Assembly: GCA_052326585.1 (NCBI GenBank)
Contig: JBKQLU010000028.1
Location: forward strand, 1 to 64,000
Origin: JAPLJC01 sp052326585
Lineage (GTDB): Bacteria; Desulfobacterota; Desulfobaccia; Desulfobaccales; 0-14-0-80-60-11
DNA: 64,000 nt
Direction of reading: 5' to 3'
A program made the translations under genes and the position numbers. Of this stretch, positions 24,237 through 32,580 are shown one piece after another. Position 1 is the first letter of the stretch. The number at the start of each line of letters is the position of its first letter. The notes under the pieces are model-generated. The model ran no database searches, was not told the DNA's origin, and worked only from the letters and a program-made list of their open reading frames with translations.

Positions 24237-24306
24237 TGTCACCCTGAGCGAAGCGAAGGTTCTAGGCGGTGCCGAGACTAGATTCTTCGCTTCGCTCAGA
24301 ATGACA
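24237..24306. repeat. REP-like element, GAGCGAAGCGAAG family (best copy)
   Basis: TGTCACCCTGAGCGAAGCG at 24237 and its near-perfect complement ending TGACA at 24306 make 22-bp arms with two mismatches around a 26-nt centre. Related copies are at 20233-20281, 20604-20700 and a half copy at 39876-39899. Apart from this and the terminator, 24145-24648 holds nothing I recognise. Confidence 0.8.
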
Positions 24307-24648
24307 GATGCCTTGCCTTTTAGGGGCTAAATTCTTGCTTGACATTAAAACAAATGATGACCACTCGAGTAATGATATCACCAAGTTCTTCGCCACCGAC
24401 GGCAATCTTTGGAATGCGGGTGCGGTCCTGGCGCGGCGTTTGCAGGATAGCGCGGCGTTATTCGCCGCCTTGGGTGGTGGCTGGCGGAAGGCCGACAGCC
24501 AAATGGTGGAAAATTAATGGGAACCGGCCCCTGGAGTGAGGGAGGTCTTCAGCCGCTTATGGCTATTTTGCTGCGATTAATCATGGCCGTAACTGGCGAA
24601 AGCCGATTAGGCCGGGTCGAATATCACGAAGGCCCAAAGAGGTAAACT

Positions 24649-24960
24649 ATGTTGAATTTAACCGAGTTTGACCAGAGCGACTTCAAGCGCTACCCCTATG
24701 TCGAAACCCTGGCTGGCACCATAGTCCCGATGCTGGCTCGGGTGAAAATGCGGCCGCCGGACTATAGGGGTTTATCTGCCACGGTAGTAGTTGACGGCAA
24801 CGGCATCCAAGTTATGATTGCCCATAAGGTAGGTGAAGAAAAAAGGGCCTTTTCCCTGGAGCTTTATCCCTTCCCCTTGGCGGTCTTCGTGGCGCAGCAT
24901 TTGCAGGAACCACTAGACGCGAAAGTCTTAACCAAATTGGGTTTTCGAAGATTCGAGTAA
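24649..24960 (+). CDS. Conserved-looking small protein, function unknown
   Basis: The product is 103 residues, with ATG 24649 behind a good AGAGG ribosome-binding site. It is soluble, mixed alpha/beta, without TM segments or Cys motifs. It begins MLNLTEFDQSDFKRYPYVETL and ends TKLGFRRFE. I do not recognise the family. Composition and start signals look like a real gene. It lies between the diguanylate cyclase and the PilZ gene, which is on the other strand, so no operon is evident. Confidence 0.65.
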   Translation: MLNLTEFDQSDFKRYPYVETLAGTIVPMLARVKMRPPDYRGLSATVVVDGNGIQVMIAHKVGEEKRAFSLELYPFPLAVFVAQHLQEPLDAKVLTKLGFRRFE

Positions 24961-25035
24961 TCATCACCCGGCTGTGGGGCAATGGCCGGCTGGATCAATC
25001 TACCCCGGGATTCTCATATGAGGCATTCAGGGAAG

Positions 25036-25374
25036 TCAATCGGCGTAGATGAAAACCGGCCCGGAAAGGAATTCCAGCGCTATCCCGAAGGCGGAGGACC
25101 CATTAGCCGGATGCACTACGCGCTTGACCCTCCCTTTGGCCTCGATTTTGAGGGGAATCAGGGGATTCGCCTGGCCAGGCTGAAATTCAAAAATAAAGTC
25201 GGCAATATCGTCAGGTTGCAGTAGAGGTGCGGTCTCGGAAATAAAATAGACACCGCCCATACTGAGGTCTTTCATAACGGCCGGCCTTGCAAATGAAACT
25301 TCCGAACCTGGTAATATTGCTTGATATTCCAATCGCAGGGACGCATTGATCCGGGGGAATAATCGCCGCTCCAT
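25036..25374 (-). CDS. PilZ domain protein (cyclic-di-GMP receptor)
   Basis: The 112-residue protein is a single PilZ domain. Both ligand motifs are present: RxxxR as RLFPR (residues 4-8 in MERRLFPRINASL) and D-x-S-x-x-G as DLSMGG followed by VYF. It should bind cyclic-di-GMP and act through a partner. The start is 22 nt after the stop of the PAS membrane protein, so the two form an operon. Confidence 0.9.
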   Translation of the reverse strand: MERRLFPRINASLRLEYQAILPGSEVSFARPAVMKDLSMGGVYFISETAPLLQPDDIADFIFEFQPGQANPLIPLKIEAKGRVKRVVHPANGSSAFGIALEFLSGPVFIYAD

Positions 25375-25396
25375 GAATCATCCTCCTGCCCAGCGT

Positions 25397-26128
25397 TTAG
25401 TCATGGGTTGGAATTTTGAAAAAATTTTGCAGAAAGGAGAGATGATCCCGGTACTGCTGCACCTGGATGGCATCCGGCCTACCGCTCTTCGTTAAATCCC
25501 TGAAGATTCCCTGGATGCCGGTCTTGTCGCCGTATTCTACTTTACTGGCGGTAAAATTGACCGGCGTCCTGTGGTTGTCCTTCTTAATTATCCGGTCATT
25601 GGCCGGATCGCTCTTGCCCGTTTCGAATAATTTTCCCACGGTGGCCTGGCTCGGCTCGAGCCCGTCCTTAGGTCCAACTTGGATGTTCATGGTTAGACGT
25701 TCCTCTTCGGAAGAGCCTAACAGTCTCTCCATCTTCTTGTTGGCTTCCAAAACACTCCCAACGGTATCCAAGAGCAGGCCTTCTACATTAGCCATCTCAA
25801 ATTGGTTGATAAAATTGTTGATATTATCCAGCAAATTTTCATGAAGCGCTTGATATTTATATAATATTAATGAGGCTACTATATTAACGGTCAAACTGGT
25901 TGTAATGATTATAGTCAATTCATAAGCGCCAAACGACAGGGTTGGAAATAAGAGATTTATTAATAATTTAAAAGATAAGATGAGACTCGAGGTAAATAAT
26001 GATATCGAAATTAACCTCAGTGACCGGTTCCGTCTAATTTGGATGCAATTGTTGCCAATTTTATCCAAACCTATAAAATTCTTTTCCATCCTGGACTCGT
26101 CCTGGCAGACTTTTTTGTGCTTTGCCAT
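25397..26128 (-). CDS. Two-TM PAS-domain protein without an output domain
   Basis: The product is 243 residues. Two hydrophobic segments (about 36-65, and 68-92 with ELTIIITTSLTVNIVASLILY) precede a helix and a PAS domain (about 110-215: VEGLLLDTVGSVLEANKKMERLLG, then GIQGIFRDLTKSGRPD). No kinase, GGDEF, EAL or HD-GYP follows. It probably senses at or in the membrane and signals by protein contact, possibly to the PilZ protein encoded 22 nt downstream. Base composition is AT-richer than the flanking housekeeping genes. The shared palindrome (copy 2) lies 128 nt upstream. Confidence 0.8.
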   Translation of the reverse strand: MAKHKKVCQDESRMEKNFIGLDKIGNNCIQIRRNRSLRLISISLFTSSLILSFKLLINLLFPTLSFGAYELTIIITTSLTVNIVASLILYKYQALHENLLDNINNFINQFEMANVEGLLLDTVGSVLEANKKMERLLGSSEEERLTMNIQVGPKDGLEPSQATVGKLFETGKSDPANDRIIKKDNHRTPVNFTASKVEYGDKTGIQGIFRDLTKSGRPDAIQVQQYRDHLSFLQNFFKIPTHD

Positions 26129-26461
26129 AGTGCTCTCTATCCCGATACTCCACTATTGCCGCAGGCTCGCATGGCGAATCGAAGCTATGGCCTCTATTCT
26201 CAGCACCGGTTAGCAGATGGGCTGTCATGCTAATATGGGCCACCGCTGGAAAAAGGTAAATCGGGGTTTCCCTGATATTCGCCTTCGTTAATCATGAATT
26301 TGGAAGAGGGGAATGCGGGGAATTATTCAAGAAGGTTGCGAGATGGCATTTTATAGAATTATCCCCCAATGCCTTTGCTGGTAGGAATCAGGGGAAAGCC
26401 AGCTTGCCTTGGGGATGCGGCCGGCCCGGGGACCCCGGTCAGGCCCAGGGTCAACATGATA
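26129..26461. other. Intergenic with regulatory palindrome
   Basis: Upstream region of the PAS-PilZ pair and downstream region of the HD-GYP gene. It holds palindrome copy 2 (26256-26278) and an extra left-half-like sequence AATCAGGGGAAAGCC near 26386. Nothing else was recognised. Confidence 0.5.
26256..26278 (-). promoter_or_regulatory. Shared palindrome, copy 2 (upstream of PAS-PilZ)
   Basis: Read on the minus strand: ATATCAGG, GAAAC, then CCCGATTTAC. The element overlaps a possible -35 (TTTACC, complement of 26255-26260), with CATATT/TATTAG 17-19 nt downstream as a possible -10. Confidence 0.7.
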
Positions 26462-27529
26462 TTAATCAGTAAATTCAAACCCTTTTTCCATGAAAAGACT
26501 TATGCAGGCATCTACAACTTTCTGATCGTATAGGGTGCCATGGTCCTGGGCAATTTCACTCAGGGCTCTATCTAAACCCAAGGCTGGCCGGTAAGGCCGG
26601 TGCGAGGCCATTGCCTCGGTTACATCAGCCACTGCGAGAACCCTTGCCTCCATAATAATATCTTTACCTGAAAGGCCTACAGGATATCCTGACCCGTCGA
26701 GCTTTTCATGATGCTGGAGTATGACCTCGGCCACTGGCCACGGAAATTCTATTTCTTTTAATATGTCATAAGCTATTTGGGGATGGGATTTAATGATATT
26801 AAATTCATATTCGCTTAATTTACCTGGCTTACATAATATTTCTGCAGGAATAGCCATTTTACCTATGTCATGAAGAAAACCCATCACGCGTAAACCGCTT
26901 ATTCTATTTTCAGAAAACTCCAACTCCTGAGCAATAGCACAGGCAATTTGTACAACTCGCCGTTGATGTCCAGCAGTATAAGGGTCTCTCGTCTCTACTA
27001 TAGAGGATAAGGCCAACACGGTTCCATTCAAAGTTTTTTGCAGCTTCTTTAAGGTCTCTTCTACTTCATCTTCGACCTTTAAGCGGTAAGTTATGTCACG
27101 AAGATAGTTAATCACGCCGCGCACTTCCCCGGTAAAACTATTTCGCCATGGGAAGGAATAGACTTCCAGCCACCCCAAAATTTTACCATCGATCCCCTTT
27201 CGGGCTACGGTCTCGACCTGAGGTTTCCCTGAGAAAATAGCCCGGTGGGCTGGACAAGGCCGGCAGGGGTAGCTTTGTCCGGTATAAGCCTGATAGCATT
27301 TTTTCCCTACCAGGGGCAGCGCATGCGGATACCACTTTTCCATGGATGGGTTAACCCGGAGAATGCGCAAGTTTAAATCCATGATGCTCATGCCATCCTG
27401 GATGCTGGCAAAGATGCTGGAGAGAAAATCCTCATCCTCCCCCGAGATGCTATCCAGATATTCAGCCCGGGCGGTGCTTCCCAGGGATATAAGCTGAGTC
27501 TTGGGGGGGCTTACTATTTCACGGTTCAT
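26462..27529 (-). CDS. PAS-HD-GYP cyclic-di-GMP phosphodiesterase
   Basis: The product is 355 residues. An N-terminal PAS domain (about 30-150) includes a Cys-containing PAS core (VGKKCYQAYTG, then PCRPCPAH) that may bind a metal or be redox-sensitive. The HD-GYP domain (about 165-340) has HD at 220-221 (FLHDIGKMAIP), HHEKLDG from 273, and GSGYP at 279-283. These are the residues expected of an active enzyme hydrolysing cyclic-di-GMP (or, in some Desulfobacterota relatives, cGAMP). It is monocistronic. Palindrome copy 3 and a promoter lie about 110 nt upstream. Confidence 0.93.
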   Translation of the reverse strand: MNREIVSPPKTQLISLGSTARAEYLDSISGEDEDFLSSIFASIQDGMSIMDLNLRILRVNPSMEKWYPHALPLVGKKCYQAYTGQSYPCRPCPAHRAIFSGKPQVETVARKGIDGKILGWLEVYSFPWRNSFTGEVRGVINYLRDITYRLKVEDEVEETLKKLQKTLNGTVLALSSIVETRDPYTAGHQRRVVQIACAIAQELEFSENRISGLRVMGFLHDIGKMAIPAEILCKPGKLSEYEFNIIKSHPQIAYDILKEIEFPWPVAEVILQHHEKLDGSGYPVGLSGKDIIMEARVLAVADVTEAMASHRPYRPALGLDRALSEIAQDHGTLYDQKVVDACISLFMEKGFEFTD

Positions 27530-27923
27530 TGCATTCGTCTCATTTCCACGATCGGTCGGTAAAACGAGGCCATGATCTGCGTTACCACCATAACTAGAGG
27601 CACCTGTTCCATTTTTATATGGAGATAAGGCATAAAGGTAAATCAGGATTTGCCTGATTCTGCTCTTCGCAATACCTGAAATTAAGGGCGGGGGAAGTCT
27701 AGATTGGGCTCAGATCAAGAAAATCCGGAACAGCGGCTAGCCAGAGAAACAACCAGCCAGATCAACGAGGATGGCTGGATTCAAAACCAGGCATCCATGG
27801 CAATGTCTCCTTTCCAGACTTTTCCGAGCGAAAATGGCGCGACGGAACTATGGGCCTCCTGACTCGAAGCGAGGGACCTCTCAGGCCCAGAAGCAATTTT
27901 AAGTTTCAGTCGATGCCGTTAAA
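27530..27923. other. Intergenic with promoter of the HD-GYP gene
   Basis: Apart from the promoter/palindrome at 27614-27659 there is a 7-bp inverted repeat (CCAGCCA 27753-27759 / TGGCTGG 27772-27778). The repeat lies behind the 3' end of the next minus-strand gene and might be a weak terminator. No gene was recognised. Confidence 0.5.
27614..27659 (-). promoter_or_regulatory. Promoter with shared palindrome, copy 3 (HD-GYP gene)
   Basis: On the minus strand, the palindrome AATCAGG-CAAAT-CCTGATT runs directly into TTTACC (complement of 27637-27642). After exactly 17 nt it reaches TATAAA (complement of 27614-27619). The palindrome therefore overlaps the -35 region, a typical regulator-site geometry. 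Confidence 0.7.
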
Positions 27924-28229
27924 CTAGGACCACTTCTTCCCCAGTTCCTCCAGGGAAGCCTTCTGTAAATCATCCGGCGTCATCGCAATGCGGAATTCTA
28001 CGTCAGCGTTGAAGGCGAGAAACCAGGGTTCGGCAATTGCCGGAACCTTGGAAGGATCAGGCAGGTCCACGATCAAGACGGCACCCCGCTGTCCGTTCTG
28101 CTCGGTGAAGTAGACTGCCTCTGGTTTAGTCTCTTCCAGGATACGGTTGATTTTTTGACCTGCGGTGCCGTCCCTGACTGCCCGGTTAAACTCGGCAGGA
28201 GGGATTTTTACGTTTAAGAGCATGCGCAT
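27924..28229 (-). CDS. Small alpha/beta-barrel-like protein, function unknown
   Basis: The product is 101 residues with an ATG after GGAGGACAGCC. MLLNVKIPPAEFNRAVRDGTAGQ opens it, then KPEAVYFTEQNGQRGAVLIVDLPDPSKVPAIAEPWFLAFNADVEFRIAMTPDDL. The alternation of strands and helices suggests a dimeric ferredoxin-like (alpha/beta-barrel) fold, as in the small DUF3303-like proteins. That is a fold impression, not a family assignment. It is probably cytoplasmic, with no operon partners. Confidence 0.7.
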   Translation of the reverse strand: MRMLLNVKIPPAEFNRAVRDGTAGQKINRILEETKPEAVYFTEQNGQRGAVLIVDLPDPSKVPAIAEPWFLAFNADVEFRIAMTPDDLQKASLEELGKKWS

Positions 28230-28568
28230 GGCTGTCCTCCGATTTTTGGAATTGGCACAATATTTTTACTAAAAACTAATTATGGGATTGGTTAACGGCA
28301 AGGTGGGGCTGACTTGCGCAGGTCACCGGTTCTCAAAGTGCACAAGGTCTAGCAGACCGCGACTTCCCTCCGGCTCAAAGATAGACGATCAGGGCTCGCC
28401 CGGATTCCATAAGGTCCAGAGCCGATAGGCGTCCGCAGATTATGGTGCGCCCGAAATTCAGGAAAAAATATTTATTCAAGGGAATCTGTGCTATCATGCC
28501 TTCCACGAAACGATTCGGCCAAAAAAAAGAGCAGACTTCCTAACGTGAGAATAAGGAGAGGGGCAGCC
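28230..28568. other. Intergenic, divergent promoter region
   Basis: This separates the 27924-28229 gene (minus) from the TPR gene (plus). I see no repeat, RNA or convincing promoter hexamers. A GGAGAGGGGC ribosome-binding site immediately precedes the TPR start. Confidence 0.45.
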
Positions 28569-29108
28569 ATGAGAAAAGTCATTTTTATCCTGATGGTGAT
28601 GGCCGCTTTACTGGCGGCCAGCCAAGCCTGGACTGCCGAGGTGGGAACGGCGCAATACTACCTTGAGCAAGGGAACGAACATCTTAAAGGAGGCAACCTG
28701 GACCAGGCCATTACCGACTACACCAAGGCCCTGGAACTCAACCCCAAGTTTGCCTGGGCTTACAACAACCGGGGGGTTGCCTATGCAGGAAAAGGGGAAC
28801 GGGACCAGGCCATCGCCGACTACAGCCAGGCCCTGAAGATCGACCCGACGCGTCCTGAGTTCTACAACAACCGGGGAAGCGCCTATCGACTAAAAGGCCA
28901 GTTTGACAAGGCCATCGCCGACTTCAACCGGGCCCTGAAAATCAACCCCAAGTATGCCACTGCCTACTACAATCGAGCCGTAGCCTTCTGCTCCAAAAAA
29001 GCCTATAACAGGTCCTGGGATGATATAAAAAAGGCCCAAAGCCTGGGCAGCAACGTCGATCCAAAGTTTCTCGAAGCCCTCCGTAAGGCCTCAGGGCGGG
29101 AAAACTGA
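28569..29108 (+). CDS. Secreted tetratricopeptide repeat protein
   Basis: The product is 179 residues from ATG 28569. A Sec signal peptide (MRKVIFILMVMAALLAASQAWTA) is followed by at least three TPRs, roughly residues 30-63, 64-97 and 98-131. Each has the pattern YYNRG-AY--KG--DQAI-DY--AL-I-P (for example AWAYNNRGVAYAGKGERDQAI). A degenerate fourth repeat follows. It is likely a periplasmic scaffold. The frame continues upstream to 28488 without a plausible start. It converges on uvrA. Confidence 0.88.
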   Translation: MRKVIFILMVMAALLAASQAWTAEVGTAQYYLEQGNEHLKGGNLDQAITDYTKALELNPKFAWAYNNRGVAYAGKGERDQAIADYSQALKIDPTRPEFYNNRGSAYRLKGQFDKAIADFNRALKINPKYATAYYNRAVAFCSKKAYNRSWDDIKKAQSLGSNVDPKFLEALRKASGREN

Positions 29109-29112
29109 CTTA

Positions 29113-29170
29113 AACTGCATCGCCAAGCCAAAGGGGATTGCTGCAGGCCGTCGTATCGGCTGATGCAGTT
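29113..29170. terminator. Inverted repeat between convergent TPR and uvrA genes
   Basis: AACTGCATC (29113-29121) and GATGCAGTT (29162-29170) are perfectly complementary with a 40-nt centre. Position between two convergent genes suggests a bidirectional termination or spacer role; there is no U-tract. Confidence 0.3.
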
Positions 29171-29185
29171 AAGCGGACGGTATGA

Positions 29186-32020
29186 CTATTTGCCAGATTT
29201 CACCTTTGCCTGCAACAGCTTCCGCAGAAACTTGCCGGTATGCGACTCGGGGTGGCGGGCCAGTTCCTCCGGGGAGCCGGCGGCCACCAGCCGGCCGCCG
29301 CCCTCGCCCCCTTCGGGGCCCAGGTCAATGAGGCGATCCGCGGTCTTGATGACCTCCAGGTTGTGTTCGATGACGATGACGGTGTTGCCGTCCTCCACCA
29401 GCCGGTTCAGCACCTGGAGCAGCTTTTCGATATCGGCCAGGTGGAGTCCGGTGGTGGGCTCATCCAGGATGTAGAGGGTGCGGCCGGTGGCCCGTTTGCT
29501 CAGCTCCCGGGAGAGCTTGAGACGCTGCGCCTCGCCACCTGAGAGGGTGGTAGCCGACTGCCCCAACTGCAGATAGCCCAGGCCCACGTCCGCCAGGGTG
29601 CGCAGCTTCTCCCGCAGGGCTGGAACCGGCCCGAAGAACTCCAGGGCTTGGTCCACCGTCATCTCCAGGACCTCGGCGATGGTCTTCCCTTTGTAGCGAA
29701 TCTCCAGACTGCTCTGATTATAACGCAGCCCCTTGCAGACCTCGCAACGGACGTAGACGTCCGCCAGGAAATGCATCTCGATCTTATTGATGCCCTCACC
29801 CCGGCAGGCCTCGCAACGGCCGCCCTTGACGTTGAAGCTGAAGCGCCCGGGCCGGTAACCCCTAAGGCGCGCTTCGGGCACCTGGGCGAAGAGCTCCCGG
29901 ACGATAGTGAAGAGCCCCGAGTAGGTGGCGGAATTGGAGCGGGGGGTGCGGCCGATGGGGCTCTGGTCGATGTTGATCACCTTGTCAAGGTGTTCAGCGC
30001 CCAGGAGCCCGGCATAGGGCGCCGCGGCAATCTTGGCGCCATAGAGCTTCTGGCGCAGGGCCTGGTATAGGGTATCCATGATCAGGGTGGACTTGCCGGA
30101 GCCGGAGACCCCGGTGACGCAGATAAAGACGCCCAGAGGGATGTCCAGGTCCAGGTTCTTGAGGTTGTGGCCGGCGGCGCCTTTCAGGTGCAAAAATTTT
30201 TGGGGCTGCCGGCGGCAGCGGGGCAGGTGGATCTGGCGCCGGCCCGAGAGAAACAGGCCGGTGAGGGAACCTTCGTTCCGCAGCAACTGCTCCGGGGTGC
30301 CGCCGAATACTACCCGGCCCCCTTCCCGGCCGGCGCCCGGTCCCATATCCACCACATAGTCCGCCTGCAGAATGGTCTCGGGGTCGTGCTCCACCACCAC
30401 CACGGTGTTGCCCAGGTCCCGCAGGGTCTTTAGGGTGCGCAGCAGCCTCTGGGTGTCCCGGGGGTGGAGACCGATGCTGGGCTCATCCAGGATGTACAGG
30501 ACCCCGCTCAACTTGGAGCCGATCTGGGTAGCCAGCCGGATGCGCTGGGCCTCGCCGCCGGCCAGGGTGCCGGTGGTCCGGTCCAGGGTGAGGTAGTCCA
30601 GGCCCACTTCTTCCAGAAACCCTAAACGCTCGGTGATCTCTTTGAGGATGCGGCGGGCGATCTCCGTCTGGCGAGGGGTGAGGTCCAGACTGACGAACCA
30701 CCGCAAGGCCCGGGAAACGGTGAAGCCGGTGACCTCGCTGATGTTGACCCCGTTAATGCGCACCGCCAGGGCTTCGCGCCGCAGGCGGGCCCCGCCGCAG
30801 TCCGGGCAGGGACGCAGCCCCATGTACTGCTCGATCTCTCCCCGCACCAGGTGGGAATCGGTCTCCCGATAGCGCTCCTGGAGCAGGGGGATCACCCCGG
30901 GGAAACTCTTGGCTTCATAGAAGCGCCGCCCGCCGCGCTCATGGAAAAAGCTGATGGGAACTTCCTGGGAGCCATGGAGAATGGCGTCCTGGACCTCCTG
31001 GGCCAGTTCCTGGAAAGGGGTGTGAATGGAGAAGTGGTAATGCTGTTCCAGGGCCTCCAGCATTTGCTGGTGGCGCAGCGAGTGGCGCTGCGCCCAGGGA
31101 CGCACCGCCCCCTCGCGGAGGCTCAGCGAGCGATTGGGGACCACCAGGCCGGGGTCGATGATCAACCTGGTGCCCAGGCCGCTGCAGCCCGGGCAGGCCC
31201 CCTGGGGGCTGTTGAAGGAAAAGAGCCGGGGGGTGAGTTCCGGCAAGGAGACCCCGCAGTGGTCGCAGGCAAAGTGTTCGGAGAACAATAGTTCCTCACC
31301 GCCCTGGACGAGGATACGCACCAGGCCGTCGCCCAGCTTCAGGGCCAACTCCAGGGAGTCGGGGAGGCGGGCCCCCAGGTCGGGCTTGACCACCAAGCGG
31401 TCCACCACCGCTTCGATGGTGTTGCGGCGGTTCTTGTCCAGGGTCGGCAATTCTTCCAGCTCCAGGATGTCGCCGTTGAGGCGCACCCGGCTGTAGCCCT
31501 CCTGGCGCAGGCGCTCCAGGAGTTTCTGGTGCTCACCCTTGCGGTCCACTACCACCGGGGCCAAAACGGTGATCCGGCTGCCCTCCGCCAGACCCATGAC
31601 CTGGTCCACCATCTGGGGGACACTCAAAGAAGAGATGGCCCGGCCGCAGCGGTAGCAATAGGGAGTCCCCACCCGGGCGAACAGGACCCGCAGATAATCG
31701 TAGATCTCGGTGGAGGTGGCCACGGTGGAGCGGGGGTTGCGGGAGGCGCTGCGCTGCTCGATGGCGATGGCGGGAGACAGCCCCTCGATATACTCTACGT
31801 CCGGCTTGTCCATGAGCTCCAGGAACTGCCGGGCGTAAGCCGACAAACTCTCCACGTAGCGCCGTTGGCCCTCGGCATAAAGGATGTCGAAGGCCAGGGT
31901 GGATTTGCCGGAGCCGCTGACCCCGGTAATCACGATGAACCGGTTCCTGGGCAGCTCGACGTCGATGTTCTTGAGATTATGCTCCCGGGCGCCCCGGATG
32001 ACGATCTTGCTGGTGGGCAT
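29186..32020 (-). CDS. uvrA: UvrABC excinuclease subunit A
   Basis: From ATG 32020 (MPTSKIVIRGAREHNLKNID) the protein has 944 residues. It has two ABC ATPase modules, with Walker A GVSGSGKSTLAFD and GVSGSGKSTLIMD and signatures LAGGEAQRIRLA and LSGGEAQRLKLS. The zinc modules are CDHCG...CPGCSGLG, CPDCGG and CEACRGEG...CEVCKG. It recognises DNA lesions for nucleotide excision repair. An in-frame upstream start at 32053 would add 11 residues. No uvrB or uvrC is nearby, which is normal. Confidence 0.97.
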   Translation of the reverse strand: MPTSKIVIRGAREHNLKNIDVELPRNRFIVITGVSGSGKSTLAFDILYAEGQRRYVESLSAYARQFLELMDKPDVEYIEGLSPAIAIEQRSASRNPRSTVATSTEIYDYLRVLFARVGTPYCYRCGRAISSLSVPQMVDQVMGLAEGSRITVLAPVVVDRKGEHQKLLERLRQEGYSRVRLNGDILELEELPTLDKNRRNTIEAVVDRLVVKPDLGARLPDSLELALKLGDGLVRILVQGGEELLFSEHFACDHCGVSLPELTPRLFSFNSPQGACPGCSGLGTRLIIDPGLVVPNRSLSLREGAVRPWAQRHSLRHQQMLEALEQHYHFSIHTPFQELAQEVQDAILHGSQEVPISFFHERGGRRFYEAKSFPGVIPLLQERYRETDSHLVRGEIEQYMGLRPCPDCGGARLRREALAVRINGVNISEVTGFTVSRALRWFVSLDLTPRQTEIARRILKEITERLGFLEEVGLDYLTLDRTTGTLAGGEAQRIRLATQIGSKLSGVLYILDEPSIGLHPRDTQRLLRTLKTLRDLGNTVVVVEHDPETILQADYVVDMGPGAGREGGRVVFGGTPEQLLRNEGSLTGLFLSGRRQIHLPRCRRQPQKFLHLKGAAGHNLKNLDLDIPLGVFICVTGVSGSGKSTLIMDTLYQALRQKLYGAKIAAAPYAGLLGAEHLDKVINIDQSPIGRTPRSNSATYSGLFTIVRELFAQVPEARLRGYRPGRFSFNVKGGRCEACRGEGINKIEMHFLADVYVRCEVCKGLRYNQSSLEIRYKGKTIAEVLEMTVDQALEFFGPVPALREKLRTLADVGLGYLQLGQSATTLSGGEAQRLKLSRELSKRATGRTLYILDEPTTGLHLADIEKLLQVLNRLVEDGNTVIVIEHNLEVIKTADRLIDLGPEGGEGGGRLVAAGSPEELARHPESHTGKFLRKLLQAKVKSGK

Positions 32021-32049
32021 CGGTGCTTGCTTAACCCCAGGGTGCGGGG

Positions 32050-32319
32050 TCATATCGAGGTCGGGGCAGCGCCTCCCCGGGACGGCGCTGAGGTGAGCTG
32101 CTGCTGTTCCTTGGGCTTGGGCCTGCGGCCCCGCTTCTTTTTGATCTCATAGGAGACAAACTTGATCCCCTGGGCCCGCCCCGCCCCGCCGGCCCAAAGC
32201 AGGGGACCGGTTCCCAACTGCCGCACAATCTCGGCCAGGGTGCATCCCCAATATTTAGCCGGAATCACGGTAATTTCCAGTTTCAGCCCCATTTTGGGGG
32301 ATTCTTTTCCTCTGGGCAT
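32050..32319 (-). CDS. Small basic protein upstream of uvrA, function unknown
   Basis: The product is 89 residues, ATG 32319 after GGAAG. Residues 10-55 look globular (MGLKLEITVIPAKYWGCTLAEIVRQLG, then GIKFVSYEIKKK). The C-terminus is strongly basic and low-complexity (KKKRGRRPKPKEQQQ). I do not recognise the family. It ends about 30 nt before the uvrA start and could be co-transcribed. A real gene is likely but not certain. Confidence 0.5.
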   Translation of the reverse strand: MPRGKESPKMGLKLEITVIPAKYWGCTLAEIVRQLGTGPLLWAGGAGRAQGIKFVSYEIKKKRGRRPKPKEQQQLTSAPSRGGAAPTSI

Positions 32320-32580
32320 GCAAATCTTCCTTGATTATCTGATTTGGCGCCAGCGCCACTCACGAACTTGGGGTGGGCGGCGGGCCTAGGGCGCTTGCCA
32401 AACAACTATCACCAATTTTTTAATTTAACTCCTGGCGGCGGCTTTCGCCATACTTTTTATAATTTGGGGCGCTGAGCAATATCCTGGCCCCGCCCCCAGG
32501 CCCTGAAGAGAAAGACGCTTGTCTGGTCCCGGTGGGGGTGCTATAGAATATGAAACTATTGGCGGCTAAGGAGTCTCTCC

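Noticed and set aside
24308..24539. Short plus-strand open frames after the GGDEF terminator
   Set aside because: They start inside the REP-like repeat, overlap each other in two frames and show no protein features.
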